Positions 1 through 11,778 of a DNA stretch of 64,000 nucleotides are shown here, piece after piece; within the stretch, counting starts at the first letter, position 1, and each line of letters starts with the position of its first letter. Below the pieces are notes generated by a model. It did no database searches. It was not told the origin of the DNA and was given only the letters and a program-made list of their open reading frames with translations. The DNA lies in the NCBI GenBank assembly GCA_001695595.3, contig MBPM02000080.1:1-64000 (forward strand). Reading direction: 5' to 3'. The translations under genes were made by a program, and so were the position numbers. The DNA is from Plasmopara viticola. Taxonomy: Eukaryota > Oomycota > Peronosporomycetes > Peronosporales > Peronosporaceae.

Positions 1-2168
1 GCAAGAAGAAGCATGTATCGTTGAATATGCCGGGGCTGACAATCAAAGGGAGCTTTGGCATGCACGCATGGGGCACCCCAGCAAGGATGCGCTGAACAGG
101 ACAGAGCGATTAACTAATGGTATCCCAATTGTCAAGCAAAGTGTGGAAATATTGTGTGCCGGCTGTTTGAAGGGCAAGAAGACGATCACGGTTTTCCGTC
201 TCGTTCACTGACAAAGACGACACGTGTGTTGGAGCGTTTTCACACAGATGTCATGGGGCCAATGAGAATATTCCGAAGGGTGGTGCCAAACACATTCTCA
301 CGTTTGTGGATGACTTTTCACGATATGTTGCATTTTTTCTGATCAAGAGCAAGAGTGAAGTGGCTGGCAAGTTCAAGAAGTTTCTGACGATATACGAAAA
401 CCAGTGGGGTGGACGACTAAGATGTTTGCGATCCGACAACGGAATCGAGTTCGTCAACAGAAAAATGGCTGGAATATGTCAAGTGAATGGCATTGTACAC
501 CAGCGCTCCGCCCCATACAGCCCGCAGCAGAACGGAGTGGCGGAGCGTATGAACAGGAGAATTATGAAGAAAGCCCGCAGCATGTTACACCCAAGAGCGT
601 TTCGACGGAATGGTGGGCGGAAGCGGTAAATACAGCGGTTTATTTAACTAATCAAGTCAGCAATACGGTCCATCCATCACGCCGTACGAGCTAGCTTTCA
701 AGATGAAGCCTCGAATGGATCACCTGCGCGTATTTGATTCGCAAGGCTACGCTCATATTGACGATGCGAAACGGACCAAATTGGAACCCAAGAGCTTCAA
801 GTGTATGTTTCTTGGCTATGCAGAGAATGTCAAGGGCTATCGCTTGTTTGACTTGGAAAATGCCAAGTTTAAAGTGACCCGCTCTGTAAAGTTGGATGAG
901 CGTGAGGTGAGCGGCATCAATGGCGCGCAAGAGCTTAAGCCGGAAACAATTGTCTAAGTTATTAAGGATGGTGATGTTGTCAATGTTCAGCATCAAGTGG
1001 ATCGACAGTCAGTTGCGGACGATCCCATGGGAGCTGTCGAAGAGACAGTCGAGGATGTTGATCTGATTGATGTGGATCATACGCCAAGCGCCGTTGTACA
1101 GCGGCTAATGCCTTCTGAGAGCCCTATACGAAACAGGATTAAGCTAACGGAGTATCATCAACCTTCCCAAGTGCAACAGGAAGATCGTTCGGTGTTTCGG
1201 CCTGAAGTGGAGCGAACACAAATAAGACGTGAGCCAGTGCTAATGCTAAGAAACGGCTTCGATGGTGGAGAGTCAACAGAAGGCAGTGAGGGCCCACCGA
1301 CTCCAAAGCGTGCTAGGATTGACGAAGATGGACTAATTGCGGAAGCCTTTCTTGCCTATGCCGTGGAAATTGACGATAAGACAGACTCACCGAACACTTA
1401 TACTCAAGCAATGGAAAGCGACGATGCAATGAAATAGCGTGAAGCAACGAATGCTGAGCTTCGCTTTCACGAAGAGAATAAAACGTGGACATTGCAGCCA
1501 CGAGGGAAGATTGGACGAACAATTGGATCACGATGGGTTTTTGCCAAGAAGCGTGATCAGAATGGCGCTATCGTGCGATACAAGGCACGACTGGTCGCGA
1601 AAGGTTTCAGGAAGAAGTATGGCGTTGACTTTTTCGAGACGCATTCCCCGGTTGCCAACATGAAATCGATTCGAATAATTCTCGCGGTATGTGTTGAATG
1701 TGGCTATCAAATGGAACAGCTGGACGTCGACACGGCTTTTCTCAATAGCGTGTTGACGGACAACGTTTTTATGGAAGTTCCGCTTGGTGTCGACAACGCT
1801 CAAGGATACATATGTCAACAGAACAATGCTATTCGCAGACTGAATCAAGCAGCGAGTGCTTGGAACTAGACAATAACATCGTGTCTTCGTCAGGAATGGC
1901 TTTAAGAGTTGCGGAGCAGATCAATGTGTTTATGTCAAGAGCACTAAAGAAGGTTTTGCTTACGTTGGATTATATGTGGATGACATGATTATCGCAGCAA
2001 GGAGCAGCAAAATTTAAATCAAATACAGGATGTACTCAAGAATGCTTTCAAGATGAAGGAACTTGGTCAGGCGGAATTTATTTTGGGTATGGAAATTGAT
2101 CACGACAGGTCAGCTGGAATATTGATGAACGAACAGACTCGCTACATCGAGAAAGCATTCGGTCAACA
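1..2168 (+). mobile_element. Ty1/copia retrotransposon, partial decayed copy 1 (integrase to reverse transcriptase)
   Basis: This is the pol part of a copia-class element cut by the left window edge; its first base corresponds to about 15221 of the fuller copy at 12870-17700. Visible pieces are the GAG-pre-integrase segment (LWHARMGHPS), integrase with its three acidic residues (HTDVMGP, RSDNGIEF, NGVAERMNR) and the copia reverse transcriptase (RWVFAKK, QLDVDTAFLN, YVDDM). The frame is broken in several places, including a frameshift near 280 and a stop near 1435, and the same lesions occur in the other three copies. The element stops at about 2168, inside the segment that follows the YVDDM box, and host-type coiled-coil coding sequence follows. 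Family assignment is firm; the exact right edge is good to perhaps ten bases. Confidence 0.9.
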
Positions 2169-2458
2169 AGTTTGAAACGCGCAGGATTGAAGCGCGTCAA
2201 AGCGTCCGCCACGAGGTGCTTACGTTGCGCAAAGTCCGCCGGCAGTTGCACGAAGAGAGTGCAAACGTTGCGCAAGCGAATCGAGTGTCCGACGAGAAGA
2301 TCCAGGCGTTCAAAAGTGTACGCACGCAATTAGCCGACGAGTTGAGTGAATTGGAACGCAGGGCCGAGCTTGCGCTCGAGACCCAGCGCTTGACGTTACC
2401 GCCCGAAGTGCGATTGGGTGAAAGCGGATGCACATGCACCTCGGCGCGTGCCGCTTAA
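2169..2458 (+). pseudogene. 3' fragment of a coiled-coil protein gene, 5' end lost at copia junction
   Basis: An open frame runs out of the copia junction to a stop at 2456-2458 and encodes about 95 residues rich in Glu, Arg, Gln and Ala (RRQLHEESANVAQ, ELSELERRAELALETQRL). The heptad-like spacing suggests a coiled coil. The frame has no initiator of its own before the junction, so I infer the 3' end of a host gene truncated by rearrangement. Another frame just downstream (about 2461-2530) also looks coiled-coil-like, so a further frameshift is possible. The parent family is not recognised. Confidence 0.4.
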
Positions 2459-2873
2459 AAAGAAATCGTTGACAAAGCATTCAATTGTCAACAGCAACAC
2501 AAGAGGAGCGACGCGCGTGCAAAGCAGAAACAAAAAACATGTCAAGTTGACGTGATGCTAAACAACTTTGGAATGCACATTGACGCGAACTTGCAACTTG
2601 CCACCCACGCAAAGAGAAACACGACCGTGGGAATGATGGTCCTTGCCCATCGGAGCTGGGGGGCGGGCCGCACGCTCCGTCGGGGTCCGTCTTGTCGGCG
2701 ATTCTCAGTACTGTTCAACCGCCTTCGGTCGAGCATGCCGTGGCGTTGACGGAGAAGATGCGCGTGGTCGAGGGCATGCATGGGTTGCACCGCGTCGTGA
2801 GTCCTGGGCGACGAAGAGCGCCCTCTCTTTTCCTCGTGGCGCCCATGGCAGAAGAGAATGATGGTCAAGTGGA
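2459..2873. other. Gap between coiled-coil fragment and TTLL gene; nothing recognised
   Basis: About 400 bases with no convincing gene. Open frames on both strands are short and of low complexity (Arg/Ser-rich). It presumably holds the 3' flank of the minus-strand TTLL gene. No RNA gene or repeat was seen. Confidence 0.4.
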
Positions 2874-4699
2874 TTAAATGGAACGATTTGGGTTTTTTGG
2901 ACGACGACCTTTGTGTCGGGGCCCTCCTTGTCGTACAATTTGAGGCGTCTGGAGCCATTTGGTACACAACAAATTTGTGTACCGCTGGCACGTAAAGAAA
3001 GGGGCATAACTTGACGTTTCAGAGACCGTAGCAGCAGGATAGATGCGATCAAAGTGGCCTTTTCGATCCATTTCGTCGTCCATCGTTTGCACAATGTCCC
3101 AGTCGTTACGAGTGAATAACTCCAAGTGCTTTGCAGTAAAGTGGTCGATCGAACTATCCTGGACGACGCTGTGCAAGTGGCTAGAGCCTCGCTTGGTACT
3201 GCTTCGTTGGAATGGGTACCTTTTCGATTTCGAAGTGGGTACCTGTTCGGGAGGTACATTTGCAAGGGGTACTCGGCACCCGATGAGATGAAAGAGATCA
3301 CTGACGAGTAACCCTTTAATCCGTCGATCAAGTGGCGAGGTCCCCATGACCGAGGGAGAGACGTTCACTTCAAGGAGCCACGGCCGCACATCCGCGTCGA
3401 GCATGAGGTCAAAGCCAAACAATTCATAGCAAGCGCGACGAGGGGCAAATTGATGCCACGTCGACGTCAAGTGCGCTTCGGCCGCCAGGATTGTTTTGCA
3501 GATAATGGCACGGATTTTTGCCAACAACGTCTCTGGTGTCTTTACCAGCGCTTGACGCTGCAATTCATGGAGGAGCGTTGCGAGACTCCACTTGCACGCG
3601 AGCTCGGCGTCTAGATTTTGAGGATTCTGGCGATTCTTCTTGTTGAGTGCGTAATTTGAGAGATGGGCCAAGCGATCGTGCAGATTTTCGAGCGAATACG
3701 GCGAGGTACAGAACCGCACGAGTCCCTCTTGAAAGAGATAGATCCGCAGCGGATCGAGGCTCGTGACGAGGACGTAGAGTCAAACTTGTAACAAGGACTT
3801 GAGCTCAGCAAGAGTGGCGTGGCCACGTATTGCTGGATTATCCGCGCTTTGGCTTTTTTTACCTTTTTCGATCCTTGACGGATTATTGGCGGTTTATTGC
3901 ACAATTGACGCGCCGATGTATCGGATAGAATCCGGATCCCTCGACCACATGCAGATGCGGGTGGTTTAAGGATCCAAACCCGTGTCGGATTGGATTCTTG
4001 ACCGATACAGGCGTCCGGAAGCTCCAGCGCGCGACGAAACGCATCGAGTTGATCAGGGAGCGAAAAGCTCAGTGGAAAAAAGTCGTAACTAGCCCCAAAC
4101 CGGCGACGGCAAGACATGAGGAGTTTCGAGAGCCGATCTTTTCGTCCAATAATCCACGGATCTGGAAAATGATTGAATATCTGGCCGGCTTTTTGCAACT
4201 TGGAAAAATCGGATTTTAGTAAAGGTTTCGCCCATGCCACGTGCCACTGGGTCCATTTTTTCCGCGTTCGCGTCAATCCAGCCGCTGCAAAGGCACTTTT
4301 CACGACATGGCGTTCCCAGTCCGAGCGGTACATTAGTTGCAACTCGTGTGCATTGATCATGGTGACGGTTTGACCCGTATAGTCTCGTGCAAGTTGAAGA
4401 AAAGGTGGATAATCGAAGCAAATCGTCGGCTGGCGATTATCCGCATCACTGCGACTCAAAAGTACCTTTACGGTCGCCGCAGTGGGGTACCGCGTACCAC
4501 TCTGGTGCGCTGTACCATCCCCATCACCGTCACTCTCTTCGTACGTCATCGTCTCTACTTCACTGTCGATAACGTCCTCTTCTAGCTGTTAATTCGACGG
4601 TACGATGGACGGGATGGAAGCAGCTTGAGTGTCTTGAGGCATTGGTACAGCATCGTCAATTCGAAGCAGTCGACGACGTAGACTCAGTCGTGTCTCCAT
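2874..4699 (-). pseudogene. Tubulin tyrosine ligase-like (TTLL) family protein, two disruptions
   Basis: TTLL enzymes are ATP-grasp ligases that add Glu, Gly or Tyr to tubulin tails. From the N-terminal side one sees WERHVVKSAF, TQWHVAWAKPL, HFPDPWIIGRKDRL, then the ATP-grasp core (VWILKPPASACGRGIRIL, RIIQQYVATPLLL), and after a frame change YVLVTSLDPLRIYLF, LAHLSNYALNKK, FGFDLMLDADVRPWLLEVN and a C-terminal DEMDRKG.FDRIYP segment. Around 3780 the conserved KFDLRLYVLV-type stretch lacks roughly seven bases, which breaks the frame. An ATG at 4699 opens an in-frame N-terminal stretch, but a TAA sits at 4591-4589, so either translation starts at the ATG at 4549 or there is a second lesion. An intron at the 3780 break is less likely because no splice sites fit. 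Assembly indels could explain both breaks. Confidence 0.75.
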
Positions 4700-4871
4700 C
4701 GTTCTGATGAGTGTCCTCTATACACGAGAACCGTTGGTACACGTGAAACTGGCGACCCAAAGCAAAACGACTTGACGAGGGCAGGCAGACACTTTATTAT
4801 TAGACACAACGAAAGCAAGCGACAAGGATATATGGTCAACGTGCAATTAACGTTGCTATTTCTTAACGTCT

Positions 4872-5264
4872 CTACGCGCTAACCCGAGCTTTTACACGCT
4901 GTACCTCGCGAAAAGCCTTGACGGACACCTCTTGCCGCTTTTTGGGCACGTTGTACCAAAAGCGCACAAACCCGTCGCGCGTGGCAAAGATCGTGTGGTC
5001 CTTCCCGAGCCCGACCCCGGTGCCCACGTGGTACTTGGTACCGCGTTGACGCAGAATGATGTTCCCAGCCACGACGCTCTGGCCCCCAAACTTCTTGACG
5101 CCCAGTCGCTTACTCTCCGAGTCGCGACCGTTCTTGGTCGAGCCACCCGATTTTTTACTCGCCCAACGACGAGATAGCGTGTACATGTCTTGAGGCATCT
5201 TCACCACGCGAGCCGTGGCGGCGCTGCAGCCAACGAGGCGCGTGAACCCGGTCGCCATTGCCAT
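4872..5264 (-). CDS. Mitochondrial 50S ribosomal protein bL27m
   Basis: The protein is a structural component of the mitochondrial large ribosomal subunit near the peptidyl-transferase centre. After a short basic, hydroxylated N-terminus consistent with a mitochondrial presequence comes the bL27 core: [21 protein letters not shown], then [19 protein letters not shown] and [12 protein letters not shown], which are hallmark bL27 motifs. The longer open frame upstream has no ATG, so I take the ATG at 5264; the next candidates are close by. The product is about 130 aa, usual for mitochondrial L27 with a presequence. It lies head to head with the selenoprotein-K-like gene, 119 bases away, so the two probably share a promoter region. 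The frame is intact. Confidence 0.93.
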   Translation of the reverse strand: MAMATGFTRLVGCSAATARVVKMPQDMYTLSRRWASKKSGGSTKNGRDSESKRLGVKKFGGQSVVAGNIILRQRGTKYHVGTGVGLGKDHTIFATRDGFVRFWYNVPKKRQEVSVKAFREVQRVKARVSA

Positions 5265-5383
5265 TTTTGGGGAGTTGAGAATGATGGTCGGACGCAAAAT
5301 CGGTACACATGAATTGGTACACTTGATGGTACATGCATTAAGCGTCGCAATAATAGTAAAAGCAATATATACATATATTGCTC

Positions 5384-5819
5384 ATGACGTACATAACTGA
5401 TGGTGCTGTGGTCGAGAAGCGCTCACCCTGGCGTCTCTCGATCGTGACGGACATGGTGTGGGGAGCCATCAACTTTGTCGGACTCTTGTATGTGGTACAT
5501 GCCTCGCTTCGTACCGAAATCTAAGCCTAATTGCGTGTATGGATTACCTAACAAGCAGTGTGTCGTCGCTATTCTCTGTACGTGAAGCGATGAAGTTGCA
5601 CAGCTTTATCAAGACAATTAAATCTGCAAGTAACAGGATCCAATGACGACCGTCCGTGGCAACAGCAACAGAAGCCAAAGCGGCCCATCCCGCGGCAATG
5701 GACAAAGAGGACCGCGTCGAATGGGACAAGTACCCCATCGTCAGCCAAGTTGGGTCCACCTGCCTCCTCACCAGCGCAAAAACACCGACTCATTCCTCTT
5801 ATTGTATTGTATTGTCTAG
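5384..5819 (+). CDS. Selenoprotein K-like small membrane protein, two exons
   Basis: The ATG at 5384 opens MTYITDGAVVEKRSPWRLS followed by a hydrophobic segment (MVWGAINFVGLL). This matches the SelK N-terminus, with its S.WRLS motif before one ER transmembrane helix. The frame runs into a stop, but downstream at about 5637-5819 another frame gives a Gly/Arg/Ser-rich tail with GQRGPRRMGQVPH, matching the PRRMG.I.H motif of the SelK C-terminal half. I infer one intron, roughly 5492-5636, ending at CAG (5634-5636). The donor is uncertain because the best-looking GTATGT at 5488 does not keep frame with that acceptor, whereas donors at 5492 or 5495 do. Total length is about 97 aa, near the family norm. 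No selenocysteine codon was found in the tail. In animals SelK takes part in ER-associated processes and acyltransferase complexes. Confidence 0.6.
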
Positions 5820-5920
5820 CGTGTGGAGCGTGCTGCGGCTAGTCTGTCAAACTCGATCAATCCATTCTCACAAGCAGCAAACTATCACTTTTTCCCTATC
5901 GTATCAAGTTTCAAAACCCC

Positions 5921-6865
5921 TCACTTCGTCCGCCGTGTCTTCGTCGCGCCCTTGGTCAAATTCTTCAGCTTCTTGCCCTTCTTCTTGCGTCGCGTGCCCT
6001 CGTCCTCGTCTCCTTCGTCCTTGGTCTTCCCACCCTTTTCCTCGCGTCTCAACACGCGCTGCAAGACCTTGAGACTCCGCTCCTTCTCCGTCGCTTCGGC
6101 GCCCGTCGTGGGCAAGAACCGATGGCGTTTGCCCTTAACTTTCCGGTCCTGTTCGCCACTTCGCATCGGGTCAAACGTACCCATGGACGCCGTGGCCGAC
6201 TGAACCTTTGCCAACGTCTTGGCCGTCCCGACGTGGCCCCGTTGTCTCGCCTGGACGTCTCCGGTCCGCGCGAGTTCCACGGGAATGCCACTGGGCAAGC
6301 TTGCCGCTTCCCCGCGTCCTTGCTGTCGATTCTTGGCCTGCGCACGGACATTCTGCTCGACGCGCGCCCGTTTCGCTTGCTTGCGCTTCGTCCACGGATC
6401 GTCCAAGTCGCCTGCCTTCATCTCCACGGCCCAGTCGGTGGCATCGTCGCCGGCACGTTGGTACCCCCACGCGTGGCGCCACTCGCCCGTGGCGTCGTCA
6501 AAGACCTTGCGACTCTTTTTGCGCTTGAGAATGCCCTTTTCCGACGCGAATTGCGCCCATTTCGTCGCGAGTTTGGTCTTGGGCAAGGGTTTTGCACGAG
6601 GAAGGATCGTCACGGGTGCTGGCAATTGCGCCAACGGGCCCATGTCCGACACGACGCGGGGCAAGTCAAAGATGCGGTTGATCAAGAGCTGGACATTCGC
6701 GCGAGCACACGCGGCCACGTCGGGCTCGTTCTGGTACACGAACGGATGCGTGTCAAAGGCCGCGAGGTTACCGAGATCGTACGTGAGATCGTCCGCTTTC
6801 GAGACGACGCTCGTGCTTTCGGTGGCGTACGCAACGGGCGCGATCTCGGACGCCTTGACTACCAT
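5921..6865 (-). CDS. RRS1: Ribosome biogenesis regulatory protein RRS1
   Basis: RRS1 is a nucleolar assembly factor of the 60S subunit; in yeast it works with Rpf2 to bring in the 5S RNP. The protein shows the family core in order: DDLTYDLGNLAAFD, then PVTILPRAKPLPKTK, TKWAQFASEKGI.KRKKS and DDATGEWRHAWGYQRAGDD, ending in a long Lys/Arg-rich tail with nuclear-localisation character. The ATG at 6865 is chosen because the longer frame upstream lacks an ATG. About 314 aa, typical of the family. It is convergent with the SelK-like gene, about 100 bases from its stop. The frame is intact. Confidence 0.92.
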   Translation of the reverse strand: MVVKASEIAPVAYATESTSVVSKADDLTYDLGNLAAFDTHPFVYQNEPDVAACARANVQLLINRIFDLPRVVSDMGPLAQLPAPVTILPRAKPLPKTKLATKWAQFASEKGILKRKKSRKVFDDATGEWRHAWGYQRAGDDATDWAVEMKAGDLDDPWTKRKQAKRARVEQNVRAQAKNRQQGRGEAASLPSGIPVELARTGDVQARQRGHVGTAKTLAKVQSATASMGTFDPMRSGEQDRKVKGKRHRFLPTTGAEATEKERSLKVLQRVLRREEKGGKTKDEGDEDEGTRRKKKGKKLKNLTKGATKTRRTK

Positions 6866-9800
6866 CGGGAACGGCGTTCTATGATGAATGGACAAGAAAG
6901 CCTCGGTGGGGAGAATTTAGACCAATTAGCTACGGGGTTGGTTTTGGAAGGTAAAACGAGGTCAATTAATTGGTAAGAGTAGGCATTTAACAAAGCGGAG
7001 ACTCTCTTTTACCTAAAACTCGAGGGGATTAATAGAGTAGGATTTAAGCCATGTGATTTACGTAAAAGAATACTTCTAATGTGGAATTGGGCTTTACTTT
7101 CACGCTCAATTGATCATTTAAGCAATCTGTTTGATTTGTGCCTCACAAATTTGGTTCGAATAGACTTAAAAAGATTTGCCAGGACAGAAGATAACGAGGC
7201 TAACTTACTGCTATTGAAGCCATCAGCTAGCAGGTGGTGACGAGGGCGCAAGGAACGACTTTGACCACTGGCTGCACTATTGTAAGCTTTAGGTGGCATT
7301 CGACGAGCGTTGTTGTATTTCCAGATGTCAGCAATCCTACGAGGATGTCGTAACTAAAGCCCCTAGTCACGCTTTCACAATTTAACTTTTCTTTTACCAA
7401 CAACGTCAACGTGAGTGCATTGCGCGTTGTTTCTTATATACAATTACGTTTTAAACACAGCAAGAGAACACAATTACTTTAATTCGCTGTGCCATAAGTA
7501 AAGACCTTTTTTCTATGTCAAAAAGATGCTTTTTGAATTTGGTCTTGCATCCTTCTTTTGCGTTTCAAACGAGAGTGCATTAGATGCACGGTCGGCTCTA
7601 ATATTGAAGCTTTCGATTCACCACCGAAATGAAACGAACAGATACCATTTCTGCGACTATACACTCCTTTCGGTAGCAAAACTTGTTATTTTAATCAGCA
7701 TTTTTGAGTCGTTTTATCTTTCTTGCAGCGTCAGTAGCAAATCATTTTTATGGCGTTTCCTTCGAATTGCTCACTACTAATTACTCTCATGCTAAAGGGG
7801 CTTTCTCTGTTGCCGACCGCCATGGATTCAATCAACTTACTTTCGAATTCGCAGGTTCCGACTTGAGCGACTTAATACGACGCCAGAACGAGTTCTCTTT
7901 TTGACTAGAACTCGAGCATAAACACCTCGATGTCCCAAAATCATGTTCAAATTTATTTATATACGTTCCTGTCGCAATTTAAATTTTCTTCTTTTCGAGT
8001 GCGTTATTCAGCTTAGGGCAAAAGTAGTGAGAAAAGTAAAGAGCCGCTTTCCAAAGGCGCATAATAGCTTTGATGACAGAATTGTCGGATTATATAAATC
8101 AAGCGCCTTAACGCACATGACGTGTGATGGTCACCATATGATCCTAGGTTTCACAAGTCACACAGGAATCATTGACACGGTCGATAAAAATATATGCAGA
8201 GCAAGTCGACTTAAAAATTGAGTTCTTGCTCAATACTAATACAATTCTCGAATAGTTTGCTCTTTCAAAGTTTGCTATACAGGATTGAATTGCTCAACGC
8301 ACTAAACTTTTTTTCGCTAAGTATATTGCGGAGAAAATAGGTCTGCTTACCTACCCTTACACAAGACAAAAATGGTACTTGCCTCGCACATGACACTCAC
8401 GGTGTGCAACTTGATTCCGGCCTCTTTCATGTTCATCAGCTTGTGACGCTTGGACGCCTGTCTTATATTGCTCGTGTGCCATACTATGATTCAGCTTTGT
8501 GAACTTTATCATTTGCAACGCATAGACTCATATCCTATACCGCTTGCGTGCATGCTTTGACCTAGCCTGTAGCTCCTAGCAACTCGTTTAACAATGGTTG
8601 CCACCTCGCGTCTTCGCGAAGAGGTAGCTCTTAATTCATGTCAGGAGTACCGCGAAAAATTTGGCCAACCAGCGTGCCACAAACCGACGGACAAGTTCTT
8701 TACCGACATTGAGAAAGTCCGCGCCAGGCAAGCCACTGCAAACAAGCTACGCCCCCTAGCTCTTTGAGAAGGGTAGCACGCTCGCGCTAATAGTAGAGAC
8801 AAGGCCATGCTTTTCATTTCTACGCTGCGTACTGCTAGCGTGTATAGCACAGACGATAATTTGCATGTCACCAAGCGCTTTACCCACTTTACGAATTTAT
8901 CTGCGTTAAAGATTACCAATTGCGACCTTTTCAGCAAAGTTGATGCTACTGCCGGATCGTGTATAGGTCAAAAGCTTGTCGCGAATTTATGCCGCGCCCA
9001 AAACGTTTACTACTACGCGAATGTTATCCGCATCCTCTTCTAACTTGATGATAGCTTCATCAACGACTACTTTGCGAGCCTGAACTTACAACTACCAGTC
9101 GGGTTAACTCATTAGGCAGGCTTGTCGATGTCTCAAGACCACACTGTCTGGCTCCCGCAACACGACTTTCCCGACGCCTTGATAGTAAGTGGCTAACTGC
9201 TTAGCTTGATGTTATTTCCAGGCTCTGTCCATCTGATATACGTACAGTAAAAGAAATGTTTATCAGGCGTGGTGATACCTCCATCTATCGCTGACAAGCA
9301 AGAGGCAGCTTCCAAAAAAGCGCATCTTCACCACTTGACCAAAGCATTAGACCAAGCTCATCAGCACGATAGCCATTAGCTCCTGTCAAAAGCAATACCG
9401 GCTCTGGCAGGAAAGCGCAGAAAGAACAAAAATTCTGGAGCGCCTTGGTGCGGTTACATCGGCACAATAGTCACTTGACTTTTCCTGTGTTTTGTGTCAT
9501 CGTCTTCGCGTGCAGGAAATGTCGTCGATATACCAACGTCTCGGGATAGTGACGGACACCTAGACTTATATCTCCCAGAAATTTTTTTGAGCTAGCTTTC
9601 GGCAAATTCAATCATAGTGAGCCGAATACCAGTGACCCGAATCACATCGCTCTTGCAGATTCAAAGTCGATAACCAATACATCCTCGAGGCTCTTTCAAT
9701 CTAAAGAGAGCTGGTCATAACTCGTTAAATTCTTGGGTAAAAGATCAATACGATCGGCCGATCAAATTGTAGACGCTGTACACGTGAAGCGACACAAAAT

Positions 9801-11133
9801 TCTTCCAGTTTGGTGTTATGGTAGCTCTCTTTGCAGCGTTTAATAACCAATCAAGCGTGCACTATATGCATAACCTTTTGCGTTTGTCCGGTGGAAAGCC
9901 GTCCGTAGCACATGGCTCCAAACGTACTCCGATTATCCGCTTCATTAAGGATTACTCTTTTGCTACTTATCGTCGAGTGACCGAATAATTATCGTAAGCT
10001 TGCCCAAAAATACGCACAAATTGATCATTTCTTATCTCATACACGCCCTCCAATTTATTATGACACGTTGAAGGCTGTGTTCTGTGTTGCAATAATTCAA
10101 TACACAGTATATAATACAGTTGCTTCCTAGAATGGAAGGGCCAGACACTGAAGATGCTGTTTGCATCCCAGATAGAATAGGACTGAGAGAGCTTCTAAGC
10201 GCTCCGAAATAAGTTGCAATGGAAATCACCCTAGGTCATCGTGCTAGCAAAATGTTGTACGATGTGTAATGAAACCCTCTGCACTCAGATCCAACACAGC
10301 AAAAGTAATTTCGCCAAAGCGGCAAAGAATCAATGGTCTCGACACAGTCCCCCTAGCCAACTCATTTCTGAGCCATCTTTGCTTTGCGCGGGTTGCCCGT
10401 GATCATTTATGGGATCAATGCACCGTCTAACAAAGGTGGCACAGTATCTAGTCCCAAGTTGCTCACAAAAGATTAATTGCATCTGCTTGTTTACTCTCGG
10501 CTCATTGCATACAGAGAGATAGAATTTACCAAGCTGGACAATCTTCGAATAGTAACCAGTCAACAAAATAGGGCAAATCTATCGTTTTATGAAACGATTT
10601 GTACTGCAACGGTCACGATGGCGTCGACATCGTCATAAGAGGCAAAACCTACTACATATATCGAAGATGTGACTTAAATATACACGAACGAAGAGAAGCG
10701 TGCTCACTTAATGGTGCTCAACTGCACGATCGGTGATTATTGAACTGTTATATCGTCGTCCATGCTCCACTTTACTTCATCGCAAAGATACAGTTAATCA
10801 TCTCGCATTGGGCGATCTGGACACCAACAGACTCACTAATTACTAAATTCAATTCCTTGTTCACATGATCTCGGTAGAAAGAGGATCCTCGTCGTGGACA
10901 CTTGCGCTAGAAATACTTGATTCATGAAGGGTAAACTTTTCGGACCTTTGCAAGTTTTGATCCTGATCAAAATTGCTCACGATTATCCTGAAAATGTTTG
11001 ATATCAATTAACGCGGCTCTCAGTATACCAATAATATGAATTTGCTCCATCAAAATCACTAGTTTATCTAGTGACGGTCTCGCGGTCTCATCCAAAGCCT
11101 GAACTGCGGAGGTGCCCTCGTTAACTGCCGGGC
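6866..11133. other. Gene-poor host DNA; nothing recognised
   Basis: More than 4 kb without a gene I can support. Open frames are short and scattered. A short + strand frame at 8594-8767 begins with ATG and reads like coding sequence (REEVALNSCQEYREKFGQ), and a minus-strand stretch near 8390-8470 (RHKLMNMKEAGIKLHTVS) also looks exon-like, but neither extends far or matches a family I know. They may be remnants of old genes or transposons. No tRNA, rRNA, repeat array or terminal inverted repeat was found by eye. Confidence 0.4.
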
Positions 11134-11643
11134 ATGTCCATCGCGATTGAGACGCTTTTTCGCGCAGTAGAGGACCTAAGCGTCCGCCTGCACCTGTTCT
11201 CGGGTGCGAACCTAGGGGCACTTGCACCTATGTTCGATCGAGATGACACAGAAGAGGAACAAGGCTCTCGATACTTCCTTCACAGTACCCACGCTGGCAG
11301 CGTATCAAGTGACAATAAGAGTACCAAATATTGTAATTGGCACAATGGTTGCGTCGGCAATGACTGCCGAGCACAGGTGCAACTGGGGCTCCCTGCTTTA
11401 GTCAATTTTGCTGCGCAACGTCGATTTAACCCTGTTAAGCTATGTGGACTGTTCAAACACACGATGTCAAGACTCACAGCCAAACAGCGGCGAACACTCG
11501 ATAAGCAAACGATTATGTTGGGACAAAATAGCGCTTACAGAAAGATTACTCGGCTGGCTTTGATGACCTTCCAGCAGCGTGGTACGAGATCGATGTACGG
11601 CAAGGGCTCAATTGTGCAAAATGACACATGCTGCAAATCTTAA
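11134..11643 (+). other. Unrecognised 169-codon open frame, coding status doubtful
   Basis: The longest open frame in the gene-poor region. Its first codon is TTG or similar rather than a clear ATG. The product has several Cys/His (YCNWHNGC, NDCRAQ) and a basic middle (RLTAKQRRTLDKQ), but no domain I recognise. It could be a fragment of a transposon or a chance frame. Confidence 0.15.
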
Positions 11644-11711
11644 AACATGGCAAAATGTCAAGGTCTCGGCACCAGACTTACATTTGATTGGTGTAAAAAG
11701 GTGGTGACCGT

Positions 11712-11778
11712 TTTATCCAAAGAAAAACATAATTTCGGGTATATCCAAAGAAAAACATATTTTTGGGTATACCCATGA
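11712..11778. repeat. Two near-identical ~29-bp direct repeats
   Basis: The block ATCCAAAGAAAAACATA followed by a T/A-rich run and CGGGTAT or TGGGTATA occurs twice in immediate succession at about 11717 and 11746. It lies in gene-poor DNA. It may be a small expansion or part of a decayed transposon end. Confidence 0.5.

Noticed and set aside
5265..5297. N-terminal extension of bL27m
   Set aside because: The extended frame starts with TTG; the ATG at 5264 suits a mitochondrial presequence.
6122..6976. 284-codon + strand frame opposite RRS1
   Set aside because: Antisense to a clearly conserved gene and arginine-rich as expected for a shadow frame.
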